From contig JAQCER010000304.1 in assembly GCA_027618625.1 (NCBI GenBank), positions 1-5,359 of the forward strand: a stretch of DNA of 5,359 bases, in the 5' to 3' direction. Position numbers and translations under genes: made by a program. This DNA is from Verrucomicrobiota bacterium (GTDB lineage: Bacteria; Verrucomicrobiota; Verrucomicrobiia; Verrucomicrobiales; DEV007). Below are positions 1 through 5,359 of this stretch, piece after piece. Below the pieces are notes generated by a model that did no database searches, had not been told where the DNA came from, and was given only the letters and a program-made list of their open reading frames with translations. The stretch's first letter is position 1, and each line of letters starts with the position of its first letter.

Positions 1-896
1 TTCAGGAGGGATACGACGTTTCCGCCATTGCTGCGAAGGGCGCTGAACTGCTCATGAAGCAAGTCTTCGTGCATGGATTTTTCCACGCCGATCTTCACCC
101 TGGCAACATGTTCATCCTTCCGAATAACGTCATTTGCTACCTTGATTTCGGGCAGATGGGCCGCATCAGCCAGCAGGAACGTCTCGATTTTATCGATGTC
201 CTGATGCGCGTGGTGCAACGGGACGAGCGGCGCATCACCCGGGCGATTCTCAAGTTGACCACCTATGAAACCGAGCCGGATCACGACAACCTCGAACGTG
301 ATTTGCTCGAATTCATGGATCAATATTTATACCAGCCGCTCGGCGAGGTCGAACTGGGACGTCTACTGGAGCAAGTGCTGGATATCGTTACCCGGCATCA
401 TCTGTCCCTGAAACCAAACCTGTTTCTGATGATCAAGGCGATGATGACTGTCGAAGGAGTTGGGCGTGCGCTGGACAAGAATTTCAAGATCATCCACGTG
501 GCCGAGCCCTTTGTGAAGACCATCCTTGCCGACCGCCTGAGCCCGCGCCGCTTGGCGGGTGACCTGTTCGATTCCGGCGCCGATCTGGCGTCATTGTTGA
601 CCGAGATCCCCGGCGAGGTCCGCTCGGTTCTACGCCAGGCACGCGAGGGCAAGATCAAGATCCAGTTCGAGCATCACGGACTTTCCGAGTTTCGGCATAC
701 CAACGACCAGATCAGTAACCGTATTTCCTTTGCCATCGTCCTCGCGGCACTCATCGTAGGATCCTCTCTCATTGTCCTTTCCGGTGTCCCGCCGAAGTGG
801 GGCGAGATCCCCATCGTCGGTCTCATCGGCTTCGTCATGTCCGGTCTGATGGGATTCTGGCTGCTGCTGTCGATTCTCAAGCACGGGAGGATGTAG
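1..896 (+). CDS. ubiB: UbiB/AarF/ABC1-family atypical kinase, C-terminal part (5' end outside window)
   Basis: This is the C-terminal part of an ABC1/UbiB (COG0661) protein. The frame is open from position 3, so the ATG at 54 is an internal Met and not the start. About 297 residues are visible; the family is usually about 500-560, so the N-terminal KxGQ region is off the window. Visible landmarks: the catalytic-loop motif HADLHPGN at 84-107, the metal-binding DFG at 144-152 (context YLDFGQMG), and the conserved helix MTVEGVGRALDKNF near 450-485. Two hydrophobic segments close the protein, at about 723-785 and 807-875, matching the C-terminal membrane helices typical of bacterial UbiB. The stop is TAG at 894-896. 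Known family role: membrane-associated ATPase/kinase-like protein supporting ubiquinone or other isoprenoid-quinone metabolism. In this organism the quinone could be menaquinone, so the symbol is a family label and not proof of ubiquinone function. The family call is very secure; the exact substrate is unknown. Confidence 0.93.
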   Translation, partial: QEGYDVSAIAAKGAELLMKQVFVHGFFHADLHPGNMFILPNNVICYLDFGQMGRISQQERLDFIDVLMRVVQRDERRITRAILKLTTYETEPDHDNLERDLLEFMDQYLYQPLGEVELGRLLEQVLDIVTRHHLSLKPNLFLMIKAMMTVEGVGRALDKNFKIIHVAEPFVKTILADRLSPRRLAGDLFDSGADLASLLTEIPGEVRSVLRQAREGKIKIQFEHHGLSEFRHTNDQISNRISFAIVLAALIVGSSLIVLSGVPPKWGEIPIVGLIGFVMSGLMGFWLLLSILKHGRM

Positions 897-1018
897 TGCG
901 GGAACAAGCGCCAATTCTTAAAGGATGGTGAACTTCGCGCTGCTGATCGTTGCCCTTGTGGAATTTTGCATGACTCCGGATGCCTGAGGTGTGATCGTTG
1001 CACCCAGTGAACCTCCCC
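897..1018. other. Intergenic gap between the UbiB-family gene and the large CotH gene
   Basis: The gap is 122 bp. I see no GC-rich stem followed by a T-run, so there is no supported intrinsic terminator for the upstream gene. I also see no convincing -35/-10 pair or Shine-Dalgarno sequence in front of the ATG at 1019. The only structure is a 10-bp direct repeat (TGATCGTTGC at 944-953 and 992-1001) and a 20-codon ORF at 925-987. The lack of a terminator leaves read-through from the UbiB gene possible, but the gap is longer than usual for a tight operon. Confidence 0.6.
925..987 (+). CDS. Doubtful hydrophobic mini-ORF, 20 codons
   Basis: ATG at 925 to TGA at 985-987 encodes MVNFALLIVALVEFCMTPDA, which has a short hydrophobic core (FALLIVALV) resembling a membrane segment. 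A purine-rich AAAGG at 920-924 abuts the ATG, which is too close for a normal ribosome binding site. An ORF of this length occurs easily by chance, and nothing else supports translation. I do not recognise it. It is recorded only because it is the one peptide-like signal in the gap between the two real genes. Confidence 0.12.
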   Translation: MVNFALLIVALVEFCMTPDA

Positions 1019-1147
1019 ATGCGCAGCCCCAGATCATTCGTTCCAACTGAACTGACACTTGTAACCGCCTTCAAAATCCCCCGACTCGTCGGAACGGCCG
1101 CTCTCTTCGCGCTCCTTTGCGCACTCGCGACCATTCCTGCCGAGGCT
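1019..1147 (+). other. Sec-type signal peptide of the large protein
   Basis: Residues 1-43. A basic but long n-region (MRSPRSF... to KIPR, about 22 residues) precedes a hydrophobic stretch LVGTAALFALLCALATI and then PAEA, a good AXA signal-peptidase I site. The predicted mature protein starts at Gly44 (GILVTRDSPGW). There is no twin-arginine motif. The single Cys lies inside the hydrophobic core and does not form a lipobox at the cleavage site. The long n-region leaves some doubt about the true start, but no ATG, GTG or TTG with a ribosome binding site lies closer to the hydrophobic core. The signal peptide places the kinase-like domain outside the cytoplasm. Confidence 0.82.
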
Positions 1148-4100
1148 GGTATCCTTGTGACTCGCGATTCGCCGGGCTGGAAATATCAAAAGGGAGCCAC
1201 GGAGCCGTCGAATCCCATCGCAGCCTGGCGTGCGCAGGGTTTCGATGATTCATTATGGTCTACTGGCGATAGTCCGTTTCGCTACGGCGACGGGAATGGT
1301 GGCACCGTGTTGAGTGACATGCGCAATTCATACTCGACCCTCTATTTGCGGCGGACTTTCAACGTCTCTGATGTTGCGCTGGTTTCTCGCCTGACTATGG
1401 AGATCGATTACGACGATGGCTTCACGGTCTGGATCAACGGCACGGAGGTGCTGGATGAAAATTCACCAGCTACACGAGAGTTCGATTCCTTCGCGGAAAC
1501 CAATCACGAGTCCGGCGCTTTCGGGTCATTCGACATCAGCAACCCAGCAGGCATTCTGGTCGAAGGGGAGAATACGATTGCGATCCAGGTGTTCAACGTC
1601 AACCTCGACAGCAGCGACCTCATGATGAACCCGGAGCTGATCTCGACTGCGCCCGACTTCGATCCGCCCGTCGTCGTAGATTTCAGTCCAGGGCCAGGCA
1701 CGGTGCTCAACTTGGCTCAGGTCACTGTATCCTTCTCTGAACCGGTGATGGGCGTGAGTGCAGAAGATTTGCGGATCAATGACACAGCCGCGAGCTCGGT
1801 GAGTGGATTCGGCGATCAATACACGTTCACTTTTGCCAATGTCCCTCTCGGGCAGGCGACAGTCTCGTGGGCTGCCAATCACGGCATTGTGGACACCGCT
1901 ACGGTGCCCAACGCGTTCGACCATACCGCGCTCAGCGAGGTGCGCGTGTACAACATTGTCGACAACCTTCCTCCATCCGTGACAGGTATCTTTCCACCTG
2001 CTGGTGTCACGTTGCGAAGCTTTGGCGAAATGGAGATCACTTTCTCCGAGCCAGTGTCGGGAGTCGAAGCGAGTGACTTGCTGGCCAATGGTATCCCGGC
2101 CAGTTCTGTATCTGGAAGTGGAAACGTCTATACGTTCACTTTCACAAACGTCGGCACCGGCGCCGTATCCTTATCTTGGGCACCCAGCCATGGCATCGAA
2201 GACAGAGCAGCAGAGCCCAATGCATTCGAGGTGAACGGCTGGAGCTACACTGTCGATCCAAACGCTGCGTTCGGGAATCTCGTGATCAACGAATTCATCG
2301 CATCGAATCGCTCGGGACGGCTTGACGAAGACGGCGAGGCCTCGGATTGGATCGAGCTATTCAACTTTGGGAACTCAGCCATCGCCCTGTCCGGCTGGTC
2401 GTTGAGCGACGATTCCAATGACCCAGGGCAATTCGTTCTGCCTGCCCGCACGCTTCCAGCCGGTGGCTACCTCGTGATCTTCGCAACTGGTAAGGATCGT
2501 GCACCGAACGGTTTTGGCGAAATTCACACGAACTTCAAGCTGTCCGGCTCCAGCGAATACCTTGGACTGTTTGCTCCGGAATCGCCGCGCACGGTTGCAG
2601 ACGAAATTTCTCCCGAATTCCCGCTGCAGCGCAATGACCATTCCTACGGTCGCGATTCTTCCGGTGCCTGGCGCTACTACGCGTCGCCGACTCCTGGTGC
2701 CGCTAACGGCGACAGCACCATTGTTGGGTTGCTGCAGAAGCCGCATCCAAACGTCGGGCGCGGGTTCTTCAATGCCCCATTCGACCTCCATCTGACAACG
2801 CCAGACAGCGGCGTCACGTTGCGCTACACCACCGACGGCAGCGAGCCGACCTCGAGCAAAGGAAAAATCTACTCCGTACCGATTACCATCAATCGCACAA
2901 CGGTGTTCCGCGCCGCAGCGTTCAGGACAGGCTATCTGCCTTCGGCGGTCGTTACCCAGACTTACATGTTCAATGCTTCCGCCGCGATTCGATCGCTGCC
3001 CGTCATCTCGCTTACCACGGAAGAAAGAAACCTCTGGGGGCCGACCGGGATTCAAGAAACCAACCCGCGCAATTGCGCAGAACGCGGCATCGCATGGGAA
3101 CGTCCAGTGTCTGCGGAGTTCTTCGATGCGAACGACTCGAGTCGTAGTCTCGGTGTGGATTGCGGGTTGCGGGTGCAGGGCGGGAACTACATTCGAGGCA
3201 ACTACACCCCAAATGGCGGCCTGCCGTTCTCGAAGTATTCGTTCCGCCTCTACTTCCGAGGCGACTACGGGTCGGCGACGCTCAAGTATCCTTTTTTCAA
3301 AGGGCACGCGGTGCAGGAGTTTGATCGCGTCACCCTGCGCGCTGGGATGAATGATCACTCTGATCCCTACATCGTCGACGAGATGATCAGACGTCTGCAA
3401 TTCGATACCGGCAGTGTCGCCGCGCGTGGGAACTTCGTGAATCTGTTTATCAACGGCGATTACAAAGGCTACTACAATCCGACCGAGCGCATTGATGACG
3501 ACTTCATGCGCTCGTGGCACGGCGGCGATGAAGCGTGGGATGTCATCGCGCAGTTTGGCGAGGTGCGTGAAGGGGATACCACCGAGTGGAATCGGATGCG
3601 TTCCACTGTTGGTCGCGACCAAAGCGTCCCCGCGAACTATGCGGCTTCGCTTGATGTCCTCGATGTCGACAACTTTATCGATTACTTGCTGGTAAACATC
3701 TACGGCGGCACGGGAGACTGGCCGAGCAACAACTGGCGCGCCGCCCGCGAGCGGATCCCAGGTGCAAAGTTCCGGTTCTATGTCTGGGACGCTGAGTGGT
3801 CGCTCGGCAACCAGGGACGAGCGGTCAACGTCAACACGATCACTGGTGAGCTCGGTGGCGGCTCTGAAATTGCCACTCTGTTTCAGTCGCTGACCGCCAG
3901 TCCCGAGTTTCGGATACGGTTCGCGGATCGAGTTCACAAACATTTTTTCAACGGTGGAGCGTTAGAGGATACCCGCATTTCCGCTCACTATGAGGGCATG
4001 CGCCGAGAAATGTCCGGGGTTCTGCCAGGCATGAGCACCTCGATCCGCACCAGTTGGATTCCCCAGCGCCGCAGCATCTTGATGCGGCACCTCTTTGATG

Positions 4101-5359
4101 CTGATCTCCAGCACTCCGAGGATGCGCCGACGTTTGCGCAGTTCGGCGGGACGGTTCCGGACGGTTATAACCTCACCATGTCAGCACCGAGTGGAGGCAC
4201 CATTTATTACACACTCGACGGCATGGATCCGCGCAAGCCGGTTGCAAGTGGCGCCGGAGACGACCGCGTCGAGATCCTCGCCGAGACCGCTGCCAAGCGG
4301 GTGCTCATTCCGAGCGTTGCCAACGGTGGCAGCACGATCGGCACGAGGTGGACCGGGAGAACCGAGCCATTCGACGACTCGTCTTGGACCTCCGGTTCTG
4401 GTGGCGTTGGCTACGACACAGCGACGACGTACGAATCATTGATCGACATCGATGTCGAGGCCGAGATGAATAATATCAACACGTCCTGTTACATTCGCAT
4501 CCCCTTCACCGTTTCCGCGAGCGATCTGGCGGACGCCAATTTTATGCAGCTCAAGGCGCGCTATGACGACGGCTTTGTCGCGTATCTCAATGGAGTGCGC
4601 ATCATTGCTCCCAATGGCCCTGCGTCGCCCCAGTGGAACTCATCCTCGGAGGGTGATAACTCCGACGAATCGGCAGTGAACTTGCGAGCATTCAACGTCA
4701 GCAATTTCATGGAAGAGCTTGTTGTGGGCAACAACCAGCTGGCGATTCATGGACTCAACACCAGCATTACGAGTTCGGACTTTCTTGCTTCGTTTACGAT
4801 GGAAGTCGGCGAGAATCTAGGTGGCGAGGTTGCAGACAATGCTCTCGAATACACAGCTCCACCTGCGATCGCGGGCACCACGCTGGTAAGATCCCGCACC
4901 TTGAAGAATGGTGTATGGAGCGCGATGACTGAGGCCACGTTTATCAATGGCCCGAGCACACCGCAGCTGGTCATTGCGGAGATCATGTACCATCCACCTG
5001 GTGGCTCGGCACTTGAGTTTATCGAGATTCAGAACGTCGGCCCATTGCCAGTCGATCTCAGCTTTGTGAAACTGGAGGGTGCCAGCTTCACCTTCCCTGG
5101 CGAGACCGCAATGAATCCCGGCGAGCGCATCATTCTCGCATCCGATGAATCCCCGGTCGCCTTCGCTTCAGTGTATCCAGGTGTCATCGTCTTTGGCTAT
5201 TTTGGCGGCAGCTTGTCGAACGGCGGCGAAAGAGTCGCATTGATGGATCAATATGGCAGCACCCTGTTCTCTGTCGACTACTCTGATGGCAACGGCTGGC
5301 CCTTGGAAGCCGATGGCGGCAACCGCTCGTTGACACTGCGCGATCCCAATGGTGACCCC
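1019..5359 (+). CDS. Large secreted multidomain CotH kinase / lamin-tail protein (3' end outside window)
   Basis: A single frame runs for 1447 codons from ATG 1019 to the window end with no stop. The upstream in-frame stop is TGA 992-994; GTG 1007 is the only other plausible start and would add four residues. Order of modules by residue: signal peptide 1-43; jelly-roll 1 about 44-213; Ig-like repeats about 215-317 and 318-413; lamin-tail 1 421-564 (DWIELFN 443-449); chitobiase/FN3-associated 587-651 (YTTDGSEPT); CotH kinase about 660-1003; split chitobiase module 1037-1308 containing jelly-roll 2 about 1095-1266; lamin-tail 2 from 1317 (EFIEIQN 1333-1339). CotH proteins of Bacillus spores phosphorylate coat proteins, and LTD, Ig-like and chitobiase-type modules usually serve binding or surface roles. 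The inferred function is an exported kinase-like surface protein with unknown substrate. Only three cysteines occur after the signal peptide. The anchoring C-terminus is not visible. The architecture is secure; the activity is inferred. Confidence 0.93.
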   Translation, partial: MRSPRSFVPTELTLVTAFKIPRLVGTAALFALLCALATIPAEAGILVTRDSPGWKYQKGATEPSNPIAAWRAQGFDDSLWSTGDSPFRYGDGNGGTVLSDMRNSYSTLYLRRTFNVSDVALVSRLTMEIDYDDGFTVWINGTEVLDENSPATREFDSFAETNHESGAFGSFDISNPAGILVEGENTIAIQVFNVNLDSSDLMMNPELISTAPDFDPPVVVDFSPGPGTVLNLAQVTVSFSEPVMGVSAEDLRINDTAASSVSGFGDQYTFTFANVPLGQATVSWAANHGIVDTATVPNAFDHTALSEVRVYNIVDNLPPSVTGIFPPAGVTLRSFGEMEITFSEPVSGVEASDLLANGIPASSVSGSGNVYTFTFTNVGTGAVSLSWAPSHGIEDRAAEPNAFEVNGWSYTVDPNAAFGNLVINEFIASNRSGRLDEDGEASDWIELFNFGNSAIALSGWSLSDDSNDPGQFVLPARTLPAGGYLVIFATGKDRAPNGFGEIHTNFKLSGSSEYLGLFAPESPRTVADEISPEFPLQRNDHSYGRDSSGAWRYYASPTPGAANGDSTIVGLLQKPHPNVGRGFFNAPFDLHLTTPDSGVTLRYTTDGSEPTSSKGKIYSVPITINRTTVFRAAAFRTGYLPSAVVTQTYMFNASAAIRSLPVISLTTEERNLWGPTGIQETNPRNCAERGIAWERPVSAEFFDANDSSRSLGVDCGLRVQGGNYIRGNYTPNGGLPFSKYSFRLYFRGDYGSATLKYPFFKGHAVQEFDRVTLRAGMNDHSDPYIVDEMIRRLQFDTGSVAARGNFVNLFINGDYKGYYNPTERIDDDFMRSWHGGDEAWDVIAQFGEVREGDTTEWNRMRSTVGRDQSVPANYAASLDVLDVDNFIDYLLVNIYGGTGDWPSNNWRAARERIPGAKFRFYVWDAEWSLGNQGRAVNVNTITGELGGGSEIATLFQSLTASPEFRIRFADRVHKHFFNGGALEDTRISAHYEGMRREMSGVLPGMSTSIRTSWIPQRRSILMRHLFDADLQHSEDAPTFAQFGGTVPDGYNLTMSAPSGGTIYYTLDGMDPRKPVASGAGDDRVEILAETAAKRVLIPSVANGGSTIGTRWTGRTEPFDDSSWTSGSGGVGYDTATTYESLIDIDVEAEMNNINTSCYIRIPFTVSASDLADANFMQLKARYDDGFVAYLNGVRIIAPNGPASPQWNSSSEGDNSDESAVNLRAFNVSNFMEELVVGNNQLAIHGLNTSITSSDFLASFTMEVGENLGGEVADNALEYTAPPAIAGTTLVRSRTLKNGVWSAMTEATFINGPSTPQLVIAEIMYHPPGGSALEFIEIQNVGPLPVDLSFVKLEGASFTFPGETAMNPGERIILASDESPVAFASVYPGVIVFGYFGGSLSNGGERVALMDQYGSTLFSVDYSDGNGWPLEADGGNRSLTLRDPNGDP
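1148..1657 (+). other. Jelly-roll / carbohydrate-binding-like module, copy 1
   Basis: Residues about 44-213. It contains FDDSLW (75-80) followed 50-odd residues later by DYDDGFTVWINGTEV (from 130) and then GENTIAIQVFN. This pattern of a ligand-edge FDDSxW, then D-Y-D-D-G-F-x-x-x-x-N-G, then 'G.N.iaiqv.n' is what I know from beta-galactosidase-like jelly-roll modules attached to large secreted proteins. A second copy with the same landmarks lies at 4301-4816. The ligand is unknown; glycan binding is an inference from the fold class. Confidence 0.7.
1661..2257 (+). repeat. Two tandem Ig-like domains (about 103-residue period)
   Basis: Two consecutive units, residues about 215-317 and 318-413, share PP(V/S)V..F.P, (S/T)FSEPV.GV.A.DL, SSVSG.G..YTFTF.NV, (V/L)SWA..HGI.D.A..PNAF. 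The shared YTFTF motif begins at 1820 in the first copy and 2129 in the second, giving a 309-bp period. The pattern resembles bacterial Ig-like domains of the SbsA/Big type that extend surface proteins. They most likely act as a rigid spacer between the N-terminal jelly-roll and the lamin-tail domain. The copies have diverged at DNA level, so this is an established duplication and not an assembly artefact. Confidence 0.8.
2279..2710 (+). other. Lamin-tail domain 1
   Basis: Residues 421-564. The start LVINEFIASN, the core DWIELFN (443-449), LSGWSLSDD, LPAGGYLVIFATGKD and FKLSGSSEYLGLF followed by a YGR...W.YY..PTPGAAN ending are all characteristic of bacterial lamin-tail (LTD) domains. The PTPGAAN tail is the usual boundary of this domain in large secreted proteins. 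The fold is Ig-like; the role in bacteria is thought to be surface or matrix association. A second, partial copy begins at 4967. Confidence 0.88.
2777..2971 (+). other. Chitobiase-C / FN3-associated module 1
   Basis: Residues 587-651. APFDLHLTTPDSGVTLRYTT leads into DGSEPTSS, then ITINRTTVFRAAAFRTGYLPS and QTYMF. This is the beta-sandwich pattern 'f..p..V.l......a.IryTtDGsePt....Y..pi.i..tt.lrA.a...g..pS....tY.f' of the CHB_HEX_C_1/FN3-associated type. It sits directly in front of the CotH domain, which is its usual neighbour in this protein class. Confidence 0.85.
2996..4027 (+). other. CotH-type kinase domain
   Basis: Residues about 660-1003. Landmarks in order: LPVISLTT start; WERPVSAEFF (693-702); LRVQGG (from 717); a basic/aromatic SKYSFRLYF strand with Lys739; NLFINGDYKGYYNPTERID (from 808, Glu823); DNFIDYLLVNIYGGTGDWPSNNW with Asp900 and Asn904/Asn905, the candidate catalytic loop; and VWDAEWSLG with Asp924 and Glu926 where many relatives carry a D-x-D type metal site. 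All main CotH motifs are present, so the domain looks intact. Bacillus CotH is an atypical protein kinase; by analogy this domain may phosphorylate an extracellular partner, but neither ATP source nor target can be read from the window. Confidence 0.87.
4127..4942 (+). other. Chitobiase-like module 2, apparently split by jelly-roll copy 2
   Basis: The first half (residues 1037-1079) carries GGTVPDGYNLTMSAPSGG and YYTLDGMDPRKP (1063-1074). The expected second half, with ALEYTAPPAIAGTTLVRSRT and LKNGVWSAMTEATF, appears only at residues 1268-1308. Between them lies jelly-roll copy 2 (4301-4816, residues about 1095-1266): RVLIPS, FDDSSW (1118-1123), CYIRIPFTV, RYDDGFVAYLNGVRI (from 1181), and NNQLAIHGLN. 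The arrangement reads as one domain inserted into a loop of another. The frame is continuous throughout, so this is not a frameshift or a broken gene. Confidence 0.72.
4967..5359 (+). other. Lamin-tail domain 2 (incomplete at window end)
   Basis: From residue 1317: LVIAEIMYHPPG, EFIEIQNVGPLPVDLS (EFIEIQN 1333-1339), FPGETAMNPGERIILASD, FGGSLSNGGERVALMD, VDYSDGNGWP. This is a standard bacterial lamin-tail pattern and belongs to a different sequence subtype from copy 1 (IAEIMYHPP as against INEFIASN). The last visible residues, RSLTLRDPNGDP, are near where such domains end, so further modules or a C-terminal sorting signal should follow immediately outside the window. Confidence 0.85.

Noticed and set aside
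54..56. ATG at 54 as the start of the UbiB-family gene
   Set aside because: The same frame is open upstream to position 3 and encodes QEGYDVSAIAAKGAELL, which fits the family just before the catalytic loop. The kinase N-terminal half must lie outside the window.
896..931. GTG at 896 preceded by a good GGGAGG (885-890), 11-codon ORF overlapping the UbiB stop
   Set aside because: The ribosome binding site-like sequence falls inside the UbiB coding region and the peptide ends after 11 codons. It shares the frame of the large gene but is separated from it by stops at 929-931 and 992-994, so it is not an upstream start for it.
956..1000. Possible sigma-70 promoter using TTGTGG or TTGCAT as the -35 box
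   Set aside because: No TATAAT-like hexamer occurs at 16-18 bp downstream of either candidate.
1007..1009. GTG at 1007 as the start of the large gene
   Set aside because: It would add only VNLP, lacks a ribosome binding site and lengthens an already long signal-peptide n-region. ATG 1019 is preferred, although the choice is not decisive.
2375..3943. 522-codon open frame on the minus strand
   Set aside because: It lies wholly antisense to the CotH-containing gene. Its translation shows no recognisable domain and is rich in Arg, Val and Ala, as expected from the complement of GC-rich coding DNA. The + strand frame has clear domain motifs throughout the same interval.
4217..4310. Possible frameshift or broken domain after YYTLDGMDPR
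   Set aside because: The expected second half of the chitobiase-like module is absent here, but the frame stays open and the missing half appears downstream at 4820-4942 after a complete jelly-roll. This fits a domain insertion and not a sequencing error or pseudogene.
1..5359. CRISPR arrays, tRNA or rRNA genes, insertion sequences, integrase or attachment sites
   Set aside because: No short regularly spaced repeats, RNA-gene signatures, transposase motifs or terminal inverted repeats are visible. Nearly all bases are accounted for by two co-oriented coding regions.

Overview
The window looks like a piece of a chromosome from a member of the Verrucomicrobiota or another PVC-group bacterium. 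This is inferred from one very large secreted protein that combines a CotH-type kinase domain with lamin-tail, chitobiase/FN3-associated, Ig-like and jelly-roll modules, an architecture I associate mainly with Verrucomicrobiota and Planctomycetota. The DNA is moderately GC-rich. No ribosomal, tRNA, CRISPR or mobile-element sequence is visible, so the taxonomic call is soft.

Layout: (1) Positions 1-896, + strand, carry the C-terminal half of a UbiB/AarF/ABC1-family atypical kinase. Its N-terminal half lies upstream of the window. The HADLHPGN catalytic loop, the DFG motif and two C-terminal membrane helices are all visible. (2) Positions 897-1018 are a short intergenic gap. It has no convincing terminator or promoter. 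It holds a 10-bp direct repeat and a 20-codon hydrophobic mini-ORF of doubtful status. (3) From 1019 to the last base, one open frame runs for 1447 codons without a stop and leaves the window. It accounts for about 80% of the sequence and is on the + strand in the same orientation as the UbiB gene.

The large protein reads, in order: signal peptide (residues 1-43); jelly-roll/carbohydrate-binding-like module 1 (about 44-213); two tandem Ig-like repeats (about 215-413); lamin-tail domain 1 (421-564); chitobiase-C/FN3-associated module 1 (587-651); CotH kinase domain (about 660-1003); a second chitobiase-like module (1037-1308) that appears to be split by an inserted second jelly-roll (about 1095-1266); and lamin-tail domain 2 (1317 to the window end). 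It is probably an exported or cell-surface protein with a kinase-like core surrounded by adhesion or binding modules.

The two genes show no obvious functional link: one is a membrane-associated atypical kinase usually tied to quinone metabolism, the other is extracellular. Both are co-oriented and both belong to non-canonical kinase-fold families, but that may be coincidence. The points most worth following are the catalytic residues of the CotH core, the nested jelly-roll inside the second chitobiase-like module, and the missing C-terminus, which should show how the protein is anchored.
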